Of a stretch of 34,504 bases of DNA, positions 7,039-14,106 are shown in pieces (within the stretch, counting starts at the first letter, position 1; every line of letters begins with the position of its first letter). Below the pieces are notes generated by a model. The model searched no databases and was not told where the DNA came from. It worked only from the letters and a program-made list of their open reading frames with translations. The translations under genes and the position numbers were made by a program. Source of the stretch: a virus; the IMG/VR virus record IMGVR_UViG_3300047474_000958, positions 1 through 34,504 of that record. One strand, written 5' to 3'.

Positions 7039-7248
7039 TTAAAGCTTTTTAATTTCCATGACATAGTTTTCTGCAGCGTTTTCTGCATACTCCTCACTAT
7101 GTCCTTCATAGATTTCATCTATTTGCCATACACCATCTTTGTAAAATCTAGTTCCAAAGTGACCAGCTTCAGTAATAAAGGTCGATGCTTTTAAACCTAA
7201 AGTTTGATCTGTGTAAGTGGACAGAATTTTTTCAGCTATTCTCATCAT
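7039..7248 (-). CDS. Small unknown early protein (69 aa)
   Basis: This is the last gene of the early unit that begins at promoter P3. The product has an AEKILSTYTDQTLG start and an acidic Glu-rich end (EGHSEEYAENAAENYV). The stop of the upstream gene overlaps its ATG (TAATG), and GAGGA sits seven bases before. No known family is recognised. Small acidic proteins in early T4-like units often modify host functions, but nothing specific can be said. Confidence 0.7.
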   Translation of the reverse strand: MMRIAEKILSTYTDQTLGLKASTFITEAGHFGTRFYKDGVWQIDEIYEGHSEEYAENAAENYVMEIKKL

Positions 7249-7514
7249 TATGTATTCCTCTTATACTCTTGTACTAAATCACTACCTTTCAGTGGTGTAC
7301 CAAAAGTATGAATTAATTTTCCTTCTTGATATCTTTCTACAATACCACTATTGTATTCTTTATCAGTGACTGCACCATTCTCAGTATCCTCTGGGCGATC
7401 GTCATAATGCATAGAGCTCAAAGAATGTGAGTGTATTGATTTAACACCTTTAGCCCATTCCTCAGCTTCCAATAACAGCCTTTGCTGTTCTACTACGTAA
7501 TCATATTGTCCCAT
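7248..7514 (-). CDS. Small unknown early protein (88 aa)
   Basis: This soluble, acidic protein starts MGQYDYVVEQQRLLLEAEEW, a predicted helix, followed by a His/Ser-rich turn. A GGAGG ribosome site lies within the upstream gene, nine bases before the ATG. It overlaps the small gene upstream by 14 bases and the gene downstream by one base. No family is recognised. Confidence 0.72.
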   Translation of the reverse strand: MGQYDYVVEQQRLLLEAEEWAKGVKSIHSHSLSSMHYDDRPEDTENGAVTDKEYNSGIVERYQEGKLIHTFGTPLKGSDLVQEYKRNT

Positions 7515-7665
7515 CTAGTTGTGCCTCCACTAATTTTCTAACTTTATTTTTACTGTACCAAAGTCCTGAGTACATTTGTGATCTACCGTCTTTCCATTCA
7601 ACGATATATCTTTTATAACCATACGGCCTTGCGATATAAATTATACAATCACCGTAATTTTCCAT
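7501..7665 (-). CDS. Very small unknown early protein (54 aa)
   Basis: The gene starts at the ATG at 7665 (MENYGDCIIYIARPYGYKR) and continues YIVEWKDGRSQMYSGLWYS. It ends at TGA 7501-7503. The alternating hydrophobic pattern suggests a small beta-sheet protein. It fills the gap between two neighbouring early genes, is preceded by GTGAGAG, and its 3' end contains the ribosome site of the next gene. These features support it as real despite its size. Confidence 0.65.
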   Translation of the reverse strand: MENYGDCIIYIARPYGYKRYIVEWKDGRSQMYSGLWYSKNKVRKLVEAQLDGTI

Positions 7666-7673
7666 AACCGCTC

Positions 7674-7907
7674 TCACTTTGAAACCATGTATTTTTCTAC
7701 AGGTTTTAGTTCAATAAACTTTCTTCGAGTCTTTTCAAAGCGCTTCAAGGGATTTTTAAATTGAGTGTATTCACCGCTTCCACTTTTTCTATAGCCAACT
7801 AAATGACCTTTAGGGTTTAAGATGTATACATGATTTGGAACATGGTGTCCAACTTCATCCCAAGAAGTTATCTCTTTAAGAGCTTTAAGTTCAGATTTGA
7901 TAGACAT
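7674..7907 (-). CDS. Small unknown early protein (77 aa)
   Basis: The product reads MSIKSELKALKEITSWDEVG at the start, then HHVPNHVYILNPKGHLVGYR, and has a basic C-terminal half (KRFEKTRRKF). The start at 7907 follows AAAGG, and an ATG at 7913 is equally possible. The gene overlaps the end of the upstream gene by 17 bases. No enzyme motif is visible. The basic tail hints at nucleic acid or ribosome contact, which is speculation. Confidence 0.7.
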   Translation of the reverse strand: MSIKSELKALKEITSWDEVGHHVPNHVYILNPKGHLVGYRKSGSGEYTQFKNPLKRFEKTRRKFIELKPVEKYMVSK

Positions 7908-8208
7908 ATACATCCAACCTTTCAGCAAATTTAAGTGGAAGACTTTGATCAAACGCTCTAGGGTTTCTACCTAAAGCTATGGCAAATTCAGTCCTAGGAC
8001 CTCTTCCTTGACACTTAACTCTATACCTAGGTGATTTACTAGGTATCGTAGATGACCAACCATTATCAAAACGATATTGATTAATCCTATCACTTTCTTT
8101 AGCCATTTTATTAATGGATTTTATAGTCTTTCGAACTGTTTCAAGTTCAAGCATATCACCTGCAGAAGCAGTATGTGCAGTCATTACGTAAGAATCAGAA
8201 GCTCTCAT
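7891..8208 (-). CDS. Unknown early protein (105 aa)
   Basis: The ATG at 8208 is chosen because AGGAG lies eight bases upstream and the ATG overlaps the previous stop (TAATG); a GTG at 8217 is less likely. The protein is basic in the middle (SKSPRYRVKCQGRGPRTEF) with a helical N-terminal part (ETVRKTIKSINKMAKES). No family is recognised. Confidence 0.72.
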   Translation of the reverse strand: MRASDSYVMTAHTASAGDMLELETVRKTIKSINKMAKESDRINQYRFDNGWSSTIPSKSPRYRVKCQGRGPRTEFAIALGRNPRAFDQSLPLKFAERLDVYVYQI

Positions 8209-8513
8209 TAGTCCCACTCCTGATCTACTTTATGCGCGTTATACGCATCCATATATGATGTACCTTCAAGATACCTAGCAGTATCTTTTTCTGAATAATA
8301 CATGTTTTCTGGTGAATTGAACTCCAAGGATCCTGGAGCTGCGTGGCCAGCCTTTTTGACTGCCGCAGTAAGCTTTTTATGAAGCTTCATTTCTTCTTTG
8401 ATTGCAGCTTTACGAGCATCTAGTTTAACAATAGACGCTTGGAAATCCGCCTCTTCTTTTCTTTTAGCCTGGGCTTTTTCAGCTGCGGCTTTGATCATTT
8501 CTAATCTATTCAT
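8208..8513 (-). CDS. Helical early protein (101 aa), first gene of the P3 unit
   Basis: Residues 1-55 form a long charged helix rich in Ala, Lys and Glu (MIKAAAEKAQAKRKEE and KAAIKEEMKLHKKLTAAVKK), probably a coiled coil. The acidic C-terminus has NMYYSEKDTARYLEGTSYMD. The ribosome site AAGGAG lies six bases before the ATG, directly after promoter P3. Function is unknown. Confidence 0.78.
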   Translation of the reverse strand: MNRLEMIKAAAEKAQAKRKEEADFQASIVKLDARKAAIKEEMKLHKKLTAAVKKAGHAAPGSLEFNSPENMYYSEKDTARYLEGTSYMDAYNAHKVDQEWD

Positions 8514-8548
8514 AATTAACTCCTTAATTTATTATCGAATATATGTAT

Positions 8549-8577
8549 ATTATACACCATTTTTAAGCGAATGTAAA
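8549..8577 (-). promoter_or_regulatory. Early sigma70-like promoter P3
   Basis: This reads TTTACA, 17 bases, TATAAT on the - strand. A GTGAAAA box in an A-rich tract starts 11 bases upstream of the -35. It drives the six genes from 8513 down to 7039. Confidence 0.85.
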
Positions 8578-8603
8578 GGTTTTTTTTCACTTTTTTTCAA
8601 TTA

Positions 8604-8688
8604 TTTTTAGTGAAAATACTAGGGAGATGATTACCGGGTAGTTTATAACCGTCATATGATGTCCCGAACCTAGTATTCTCATTAAAAA
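8604..8688 (-). repeat. Long intergenic stem-loop upstream of P3
   Basis: The arms at 8604-8623 and 8669-8688 pair over 19 of 20 positions, with one A.C mismatch and one G.U pair; AATACTAGG/CCTAGTATT is a perfect nine-pair core. The 45-base loop holds a further CGGG/CCCG pairing. It lies between the end of the 8704-8898 gene and promoter P3. No run of T follows on either strand, so it differs from an intrinsic terminator. Confidence 0.7.
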
Positions 8689-8703
8689 TAACCAGTATTT
8701 TCA

Positions 8704-8898
8704 TTATGTATTGTCACCATCACGGTAAACAACATCAGACTTATCAAAAAGTTTTTTCTTAACTCTATTAAATAAGCCACCTTCTTCCCACAGAAGAGGT
8801 ATATGTTTCTTCTGCCTATGTTCTTCTTGAATATGAGTACCCATGTATACAAACAATGACATAACAAGAAGCATTAAAATTCCAATTAAAGTTTCCAT
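8704..8898 (-). CDS. Small membrane protein (64 aa)
   Basis: The N-terminal 20 residues (METLIGILMLLVMSLFVYMG) are a single membrane span, and the rest is a charged tail with QEEHRQKKH and VKKKLFDKSD. The ATG overlaps the upstream stop (TAATG). It is the last gene of the early unit that starts at P4. A role at the inner membrane during takeover is plausible, but no family is recognised. Confidence 0.72.
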   Translation of the reverse strand: METLIGILMLLVMSLFVYMGTHIQEEHRQKKHIPLLWEEGGLFNRVKKKLFDKSDVVYRDGDNT

Positions 8899-9203
8899 TA
8901 TTTTCCAATATGCTCCACGTCGTTACGAGGAATTACTTGATAAGCACCTTTGTTATATGCAGGAGCTACAGTAAAGTTCTTCGAAGCTTCTTTTTTCCAT
9001 GATTGATCTTCTGAAGGAGCATAAGATGTATCTCCAGTCCAAGATGGATACTTTTCATTAAAAGCTTCCATTTGTATTTGAGCATAAGACTTTTCTGGTT
9101 TGTATTCTTTAAAGACCGGCTTAGCTTTACGCTTAGGTCTAAGAGAAGTTGTTTTACGTTTACGACCAGTTGGATCGTAACGAAGAGATCCTATCATATT
9201 CAT
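8898..9203 (-). CDS. Unknown early protein with basic N-terminus (101 aa)
   Basis: The first 40 residues are strongly basic (PTGRKRKTTSLRPKRKAK). The C-terminus ends in APAYNKGAYQVIPRNDVEHI, a segment I associate with conserved hypothetical proteins of marine T4-like phages. Its ATG overlaps the upstream stop by four bases. The basic arm suggests nucleic acid binding; this is inference only. Confidence 0.75.
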   Translation of the reverse strand: MNMIGSLRYDPTGRKRKTTSLRPKRKAKPVFKEYKPEKSYAQIQMEAFNEKYPSWTGDTSYAPSEDQSWKKEASKNFTVAPAYNKGAYQVIPRNDVEHIGK

Positions 9204-9526
9204 AGAGAGTACTCCTCATCAGAGATCTCCATTTCGAGTTCATCGAATTGAAGTTCTACTTCTCTTTTCTTGTCTTCAAAGGGTGATACTAATTCGTAGA
9301 TTGCTGATTCTAAATCATTAACCTTTTGAATGATATCATTAATTTCAGTATCAACACTTAAGCCATGTTCATCAGCCAAAGATTGAACTTTGAGATAAAT
9401 ATTACTTGGAGTGTCAGCGTACTTGATATCTTTTGTGATACCATTAACGTTATTGACTACTAGTTCCAAGTCAAATTTTGCGTTATCCAACGCTTCTAGT
9501 TTTTCTTTTTTATCAATTAGAGACAT
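9200..9526 (-). CDS. Acidic coiled-coil early protein (108 aa)
   Basis: The start at 9526 is chosen because GGAGG lies nine bases upstream; an ATG at 9541 would precede that site. The protein begins MSLIDKKEKLEALDNAKFDL. Long helices with heptad-like spacing follow, and the C-terminus is very acidic (ELEMEISDEEYSL). It overlaps the upstream gene by 14 bases. No family is recognised. Confidence 0.72.
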   Translation of the reverse strand: MSLIDKKEKLEALDNAKFDLELVVNNVNGITKDIKYADTPSNIYLKVQSLADEHGLSVDTEINDIIQKVNDLESAIYELVSPFEDKKREVELQFDELEMEISDEEYSL

Positions 9527-9701
9527 ATTTGGTTCCTCCATAATAATATGATTTAAGATAATCCTTTCGATACTTTTCAGATAGGTTTTCTAGAAACCCG
9601 ACTGAGTTAACTTTAGAATGTAAATACTCCATAAAAGTTAAAGAGATATTTACTGGAGTTTTTTGTGTTCCAGGACCAGTTAAAAAGTTAGCAATAAACA
9701 T
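9513..9701 (-). CDS. Small unknown early protein (62 aa)
   Basis: The product begins MFIANFLTGPGTQKTPVNIS and ends in a Tyr-rich segment (YLKSYYYGGTKYVSN). Its ATG overlaps the upstream stop (TAATG at 9701) and its 3' end carries the ribosome site of the next gene, which supports translation. Function is unknown. Confidence 0.65.
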   Translation of the reverse strand: MFIANFLTGPGTQKTPVNISLTFMEYLHSKVNSVGFLENLSEKYRKDYLKSYYYGGTKYVSN

Positions 9702-9970
9702 TACGCTGCCTCCATGATTGATAGTGGAACATCGAAACGTCTACCATTAATTGAGACGATAGCCTTTTTAACTTTGACCTTTTCAATTACTCCAAATTCA
9801 ACACCTGCACGAGATGTTACTTTAACTTTATCGCCAATACTAAATACTGCACGAGCTTGACGAGCAAGGCTACTACGTAGTAATTTTTGTTGGTCTTTTA
9901 AAGCATCGATCACAAGGTTGAGATCAGATATGTTGTCGATTTGACGGATTTGGTTTATCACTTTTTTCAT
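9701..9970 (-). CDS. Small SH3/KOW-like protein (89 aa), first gene of the P4 unit
   Basis: The N-terminal half is a helix (MKKVINQIRQIDNISDLNLV). The C-terminal half looks like a small beta barrel: FSIGDKVKVTSRAGVEFGVI followed by short Val/Ile strands, the 'G.kV......G..G.v.' pattern of KOW or SH3-like folds. The start at 9970 has GGAG seven bases upstream. Similar proteins occur in marine T4-like phages as hypotheticals. A nucleic-acid or RNA-polymerase contact is possible but unproven. Confidence 0.75.
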   Translation of the reverse strand: MKKVINQIRQIDNISDLNLVIDALKDQQKLLRSSLARQARAVFSIGDKVKVTSRAGVEFGVIEKVKVKKAIVSINGRRFDVPLSIMEAA

Positions 9971-10002
9971 AATTAACTCCAATTAATTTATTTTATATGT
10001 AT

Positions 10003-10031
10003 ATTCTAACACAGTTTTCAGTAAATGTAAA
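10003..10031 (-). promoter_or_regulatory. Early sigma70-like promoter P4
   Basis: This reads TTTACA, 17 bases, TAGAAT on the - strand. A GTGAAAA box starts 11 bases upstream of the -35. It drives the genes from 9970 to 8704. Confidence 0.83.
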
Positions 10032-10060
10032 GGATTATTTTCACTTTTTTTAGAACATTT

Positions 10061-10078
10061 AGTTATATCCATATAACT
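10061..10078. terminator. Short hairpin between early units
   Basis: AGTTATA-TCCA-TATAACT is a perfect seven-pair AT-rich hairpin followed by five T on the + strand. It touches the end of the 10081-10584 gene. On the - strand, where the genes are, it is followed by AAATG, so its role as a terminator there is doubtful. Confidence 0.45.
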
Positions 10079-10080
10079 TT

Positions 10081-10584
10081 TTATGCTGCTGCAGTATCAA
10101 CTAACCAAGAAGATAGTTCTTCCTGGCTATTACAGAAGTCGCCATCTTCCATAAGGAATTCAACCTTATAGTTCTTACGACCTGTATCTGAGTCTAGACA
10201 ACCTGTCCAGGTTTCGATCTTTTCTAAGATTTCAGATCTCATATAACCGAATTCACGATTGTCAGTGACTTTCATGAAATAGATAGACCCATCTTCCATG
10301 AGCCTGAATTGTGTTACAGATTCCCAATCTTCACATACTTTAGCGGTATAATCAACTACACTAGTATCGAGTATATACTCTTCAACGTATTCGTTTGAAT
10401 CAGTAATATATGGAGAAACCATAGCCTCAACATCAGCTAAGTCTACATCAGAACCACAATTAAGCAATACATAGGTAGATCCACCTTTGAATTTCCAATG
10501 AGGAGCAGAAACACCGTGGACATAATCCTCGTTGTGAGCTGCATAGTTTTCTTTATACTGGGTTTGAATTACTAATTTTTTCAT
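10081..10584 (-). CDS. Unknown early protein (167 aa), conserved-looking in phages
   Basis: The product begins MKKLVIQTQYKENYAAHNED and continues with PHWKFKGGSTYVLLN, a pattern I associate with hypothetical proteins of T4-like marine phages. It is acidic, with several predicted beta strands and four cysteines (in LNCGSD, KVCEDWE, TGCLD and DFCNS). The gene stands alone between promoter P5 and the next unit, with GGAG seven bases before its ATG. No catalytic motif is seen. Confidence 0.8.
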   Translation of the reverse strand: MKKLVIQTQYKENYAAHNEDYVHGVSAPHWKFKGGSTYVLLNCGSDVDLADVEAMVSPYITDSNEYVEEYILDTSVVDYTAKVCEDWESVTQFRLMEDGSIYFMKVTDNREFGYMRSEILEKIETWTGCLDSDTGRKNYKVEFLMEDGDFCNSQEELSSWLVDTAAA

Positions 10585-10617
10585 AATTAACTCCTTATTT
10601 AATTATTTAATATAGAT

Positions 10618-10646
10618 ATTATAACACAGTTTTCAGAGAATGTAAA
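10618..10646 (-). promoter_or_regulatory. Early sigma70-like promoter P5
   Basis: This reads TTTACA, 17 bases, TATAAT on the - strand with TG before the -10. Upstream are an ATGAAAA box at 11 bases and a GTGAAAA box at 21 bases from the -35, and these lie partly in the 3' end of the metalloprotease-like gene. Confidence 0.88.
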
Positions 10647-10655
10647 GGCTTTTTT

Positions 10656-11072
10656 TCATTTATTTTCACTTTTTTTCGGAAAACACTTCTTGTATAGCTT
10701 TTCTTCTTGAGCATGAGCTCTTAATTCCCATGGTTGATTTTCATACACGCATTCACTAAAATTACGACCTTTGTACATAAAGGTATCGGTTAGATCACCT
10801 CGTAGGAATTGCTCAGCATGAACCATTTCATGAGCTAGAGTTTTCATTTGATCTTCAAACGAAAGTTGTTTTGAAATATTGATTTTGACGTATTGAGTAT
10901 CACCAATACAATCACCGTCTGCAGTGCCTTCTTGAACCCATTTCTTAAAGGTTATATCAATAAGACGAGAATAAAGACGGTTGATTTTTAACTCCTTTTG
11001 CAGATTATCTAGGTATAAATCGACAGTAGGAATATCCTTCTTAAGTACGCCATTCAGTAGTGTTATTGCCAT
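10656..11072 (-). CDS. SprT-like putative zinc metallopeptidase
   Basis: This protein of 138 residues carries an HExxH zinc motif at residues 81-85 (AHEMVH, with H81, E82 and H85). A conserved downstream glutamate/histidine region follows (QPWELRAHAQEE, around E116). The helix-loop order and the size fit minimal zincin or SprT-like domains. T4-like phages carry such small peptidases of unknown substrate. It is a single-gene unit behind promoter P6, so it is expected early and could act on host proteins. The HExxH motif is direct evidence; the SprT relation is by pattern and not certain. Confidence 0.75.
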   Translation of the reverse strand: MAITLLNGVLKKDIPTVDLYLDNLQKELKINRLYSRLIDITFKKWVQEGTADGDCIGDTQYVKINISKQLSFEDQMKTLAHEMVHAEQFLRGDLTDTFMYKGRNFSECVYENQPWELRAHAQEEKLYKKCFPKKSENK

Positions 11073-11104
11073 AAAATATGCCTTGTTTCATTCAATATAG
11101 GTAT

Positions 11105-11133
11105 ATTCTAACCTATTTTGGCCCAAATGTAAA
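11105..11133 (-). promoter_or_regulatory. Early sigma70-like promoter P6
   Basis: This reads TTTACA, 17 bases, TAGAAT on the - strand. A GTGAAAA box starts 10 bases upstream of the -35. It lies 32 bases before the ATG of the metallopeptidase gene. Confidence 0.82.
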
Positions 11134-11172
11134 GGTTTTTTTCACTTTTTTTCATATTATTTTGTTATAAGC

Positions 11173-11253
11173 ATATACCTTTTTATAACTGTGCACCAGC
11201 GTGAATATGGCAAGGTATATACCCTATTCATTTAATTCTATGCACGCTGGTGC
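11173..11253. repeat. Interleaved inverted repeats with pseudoknot potential
   Basis: Two pairs of perfect arms interleave. ATATACCTT (11173-11181) pairs with AAGGTATAT (11212-11220), and GCACCAGCGTG (11193-11203) pairs with CACGCTGGTGC (11243-11253). The second pair alone is an 11-bp stem with a 39-base loop, and the loop contains the palindrome GGTATATACC. The element lies between the end of the cyclase gene and promoter P6. On the + strand it is followed by CCTTTTT. Confidence 0.75.
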
Positions 11254-11258
11254 CCTTT

Positions 11259-13109
11259 TTACGGTACCTTTTTAGGGCTATATATGGTTATTTGTTCATC
11301 TTTACCCTTTACCTTGATTTTCCCTATCTCTGAACAGACATATCCTGAAGGTAATTGTTTATAGGTAAAGCTTGATATGATGGTCTTATAGTCTACATAT
11401 TCATGACGGGCAGCTGTGGCCTCGAGCCTTGCTGCAAGATTAACTGCGTCTCCGATGACTGAATAATCAAATCTGGATTCAGAGCCCATGTTACCAACAA
11501 TACAAGTCCCGGTGTTAATGCCAGTACCAACATTAATATCAGGAAGACCACGTTCTTCGTAGATTCCTTTGAGTTCATTTACTTCCTCTTCTATTTCTAT
11601 AGCTGATTTGACTGCCATTTCAGCATGATTATCACAGGGTAATGGAGCGTTCCAAAACGCCATTATACAGTCTCCCATGTATTTGTCTATAGTTCCACCA
11701 TTATTAAGAATGATTTTTGTCATCTTATCTAGGAATTCATTAACTAATTCGACTAGTCCTTCTGGGTCATCGTTATTTTTATAGTGTTCTGATATAGGAG
11801 TAAACCCACATATATCCATAAAAAGAAATGTCATTTCCTTTCGTTCTCCACCAAGTTTTAACATGCCTGGGTTTTTCTGTAATTGTTTAACTAGATCTGG
11901 AGATACGTATGTACCAAACTGTTTCTTAATTTGTTGTCTTAATATGAATTGTTTATAGAATTGACTAAAGCTCGTTGAAGTGAGCAATATTATATATATT
12001 AATAGAGAAGCGGTTAAGTCGAGGAGTATCTTAAATTCGTACCAAAAGTACCAAGAAGAAAATACAGATCCGGCAACGATCCCGGCGAAGATCGCAATCC
12101 CATAATAAATCGAAAGATAAGACATAGCAAGGATTATCAGTGTCGATCCCACAGCAATTAGACCTATTTCCAGAGTATCTGCCCATACAGGACGAGATAT
12201 CGAAGAACCATCCATCACACCCTGTACAACTGAAGCTTGAATTTGGTGAGGATAGTATAACCCCTGAGGAGTGGGAAGCTGCGGAGCAACTCCTTTTGCA
12301 CTCAAACCGATTATTACAGTCCTACCGTTCAAATTAGGTAATGGTTCACCATATTCTATTTCATCAAATGTATAATTTGTATTTAACCATATTGTACCAT
12401 TTGAATCTGTCTTCATAGGTTCATACGGTGGAATCATTACGTCAACTATTCCATATTCCTCTACGTTCATTGTATAAGATTTCTTATCTTGTAAAACTCT
12501 TATTATCTCAAGCGCAAAAGATGGATAAAGCTGGTTATTTACTTGACTTATTAGCGGTATTCTTCTTGTTATGTTATCTACTTCTTGTGCTGCATTAATA
12601 AGACCTACACCCCAAGCTTGTTCTTCTAACTGAGATATATTAGTTACTAATCCATCATATTCATACGCAAAATTATATGGATCTCCAATTCCTTTTACAG
12701 CAGTTCCAACATAAGGTGCCTTTTTACTTCTTCCGTTTGAGTCAGCATCTTGTGCTAATATAATACCATTGTCTTTTATCCAAGAAGCGAATACTTTATC
12801 TCCACCAAACCTATCAGCTTCTGGAAACATAAAGGTAAACGCAATCATACCAGCATTTGCATTACGCAAATCTGATATCATTTGAGCGTATGTTTGTCTA
12901 GGGAATGGATATTGACCAAGTTGTTCTAATGAATTTTCGCCTATGTTTAAAACTACTATTTGATCTGATTTCTTATCTGGTAGTGATTGTATATATTGAT
13001 CAAATGTAATTAAACGAACCTGTTCAACCAATGGCAGATCAAAAACTCTTAATCCTAAAAGCCCGACAAATAAGAAAACTGTAGTCCAAATACTAGTTAT
13101 ATATTTCAT
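11259..13109 (-). CDS. CHASE2-domain class III adenylate cyclase
   Basis: This is a 616-residue membrane enzyme predicted to make cAMP from ATP. Order of parts: a membrane segment at about residues 5-22; a CHASE2 extracytoplasmic sensor at about 25-300 with typical elements (DQIVVLNIGENSLEQLG, VDNITRRIPLISQ, YPSFALEIIR, GRTVIIG); three membrane spans at about 312-380; and a cytosolic class III cyclase domain at about 425-615. The metal-binding aspartates are D432 (FMDICGF) and D480 (YMGD). The ATP-type lysine is K476, and the transition-state pair is N557/R561 (VNLAARLE). Ser550 stands where many eukaryotic enzymes have Asp, as in bacterial class IIIb. All catalytic residues are present. The gene ends the late curli operon and overlaps the previous gene by four bases. 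Receptor cyclases are very unusual in phages. Confidence 0.95.
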   Translation of the reverse strand: MKYITSIWTTVFLFVGLLGLRVFDLPLVEQVRLITFDQYIQSLPDKKSDQIVVLNIGENSLEQLGQYPFPRQTYAQMISDLRNANAGMIAFTFMFPEADRFGGDKVFASWIKDNGIILAQDADSNGRSKKAPYVGTAVKGIGDPYNFAYEYDGLVTNISQLEEQAWGVGLINAAQEVDNITRRIPLISQVNNQLYPSFALEIIRVLQDKKSYTMNVEEYGIVDVMIPPYEPMKTDSNGTIWLNTNYTFDEIEYGEPLPNLNGRTVIIGLSAKGVAPQLPTPQGLYYPHQIQASVVQGVMDGSSISRPVWADTLEIGLIAVGSTLIILAMSYLSIYYGIAIFAGIVAGSVFSSWYFWYEFKILLDLTASLLIYIILLTSTSFSQFYKQFILRQQIKKQFGTYVSPDLVKQLQKNPGMLKLGGERKEMTFLFMDICGFTPISEHYKNNDDPEGLVELVNEFLDKMTKIILNNGGTIDKYMGDCIMAFWNAPLPCDNHAEMAVKSAIEIEEEVNELKGIYEERGLPDINVGTGINTGTCIVGNMGSESRFDYSVIGDAVNLAARLEATAARHEYVDYKTIISSFTYKQLPSGYVCSEIGKIKVKGKDEQITIYSPKKVP

Positions 13110-13372
13110 GAAAATTTTCTTTGAATATATTTAAAAATTGCGTATATGGATAAACCATAAAAAGCTAATACACTCATTGGTAATGCTATATATGCCAACT
13201 CCCATGGAGTTAAAAATAATACTTGCCATGTAAAATCAGCAACCGCTTGAGCATCACTGATTTCTGCCATTTCTAATTCACCACTTAGATCTATTTCGTA
13301 TTCATTTACAAAATCATACCACTGTTCGTCAGTCATGCAAATCATATCATCTGGACATTTAAATTCTTCCAT
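13106..13372 (-). CDS. Small single-span membrane protein between curlin and cyclase
   Basis: The product has 88 residues: an acidic N-terminus with a C-x5-C pair (CPDDMIC), then a Trp-containing amphipathic segment, one membrane span at about residues 57-80 and a basic end (KYIQRKFS). A strong AGGTGAG ribosome site precedes the ATG, and the stop overlaps the cyclase start (ATGA). Its fixed place next to the CHASE2 cyclase suggests a partner or regulator at the inner membrane. No family is recognised. Confidence 0.75.
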   Translation of the reverse strand: MEEFKCPDDMICMTDEQWYDFVNEYEIDLSGELEMAEISDAQAVADFTWQVLFLTPWELAYIALPMSVLAFYGLSIYAIFKYIQRKFS

Positions 13373-13374
13373 TA

Positions 13375-14106
13375 TTACTCACCTTGTTGAACGCTTATAG
13401 TACATCCACTAACTGTAATACAATTTTGTGTTAGACTATAACTTTGAGTTGTTGTTCCTAATTGTTTTAATATTAAATCAGTACCATATGACCCATCAAG
13501 CGTTATACTCGCAGTGTGTGTTGCACCATTACCTTTTTGCCGAATAAACACATCATTATAGTCATTATAAATTGTCAGATCTATGGTTTTTTCACCATCA
13601 CTTTGTTGCTTTATTTTAACTTCGTTACTATCACCAGCTAAATGTAAATCAAAGTCATGGCCGTCGGTTGAATTTGATTGGTTTGTTTGTTGTACTGCTA
13701 ATTGATTATAGTCACCATACATAGTAATATCAATTTCATGGCCACCACCTTCGAAACTATCATAGTACCACGTTAAATCAGTATCAGAATCAAGTGTATT
13801 CCAAGCACAACCTTGGCAAAGTTTCATTTGATTACCAGTACCACTTACTTCATCAAATATAATTGTATTAGGATTAGCATTAGGGTTTCCATTTATTTGT
13901 ACCAAGTATAAACTAAGACTTGATGCAGTAATATATGAATTACTGTCTAACATTTTAATTTCGTTACTATGGCCTTGCTGCTCTATACCTAATAGCAGAT
14001 TATCACCTGACTGTTCTATATTTATTGAATTATCATCCGCCTTGGCGAATGGTGATAATAACAGACTGACCATCGCCAACGATAATATTATTCTTTTTTC
14101 CTTCAT
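13375..14106 (-). CDS. Curlin-repeat secreted protein (CsgA/CsgB-like), copy 1
   Basis: The 243-residue product begins with a Sec signal peptide (MKEKRIILSLAMVSLLLSPF, cleavage after AKA near residue 23). The mature chain opens with the curlin pattern (SINIEQSGDN, then LGIEQQGHSN). Later repeats include NQLAVQQTNQSN, EVKIKQQSD, DVFIRQKGNG and LILKQLG. This alternation of short strands, Gln, Gly and Asn is the signature of amyloid-forming curli subunits. Two cysteine pairs (CQGC and CITVSGC), absent from E. coli CsgA, may form disulfides. The chain ends CTISVQQGE, again a curlin-type strand. The start overlaps the FecR gene by 74 bases and has a weak ribosome site. Export through the CsgG protein of the same operon is inferred. 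Confidence 0.85.
   Translation of the reverse strand: MKEKRIILSLAMVSLLLSPFAKADDNSINIEQSGDNLLLGIEQQGHSNEIKMLDSNSYITASSLSLYLVQINGNPNANPNTIIFDEVSGTGNQMKLCQGCAWNTLDSDTDLTWYYDSFEGGGHEIDITMYGDYNQLAVQQTNQSNSTDGHDFDLHLAGDSNEVKIKQQSDGEKTIDLTIYNDYNDVFIRQKGNGATHTASITLDGSYGTDLILKQLGTTTQSYSLTQNCITVSGCTISVQQGE

Noticed and set aside
7039-11072. CRISPR array or tandem repeats among the recurring AT-rich intergenic motifs
   Set aside because: The recurrences are promoter cassettes separated by whole genes, not direct repeats with spacers.
12140-12337. + strand open frame of 65 codons inside the cyclase gene
   Set aside because: It is antisense to a fully supported catalytic protein and has no ribosome site; it is an opposite-strand shadow.
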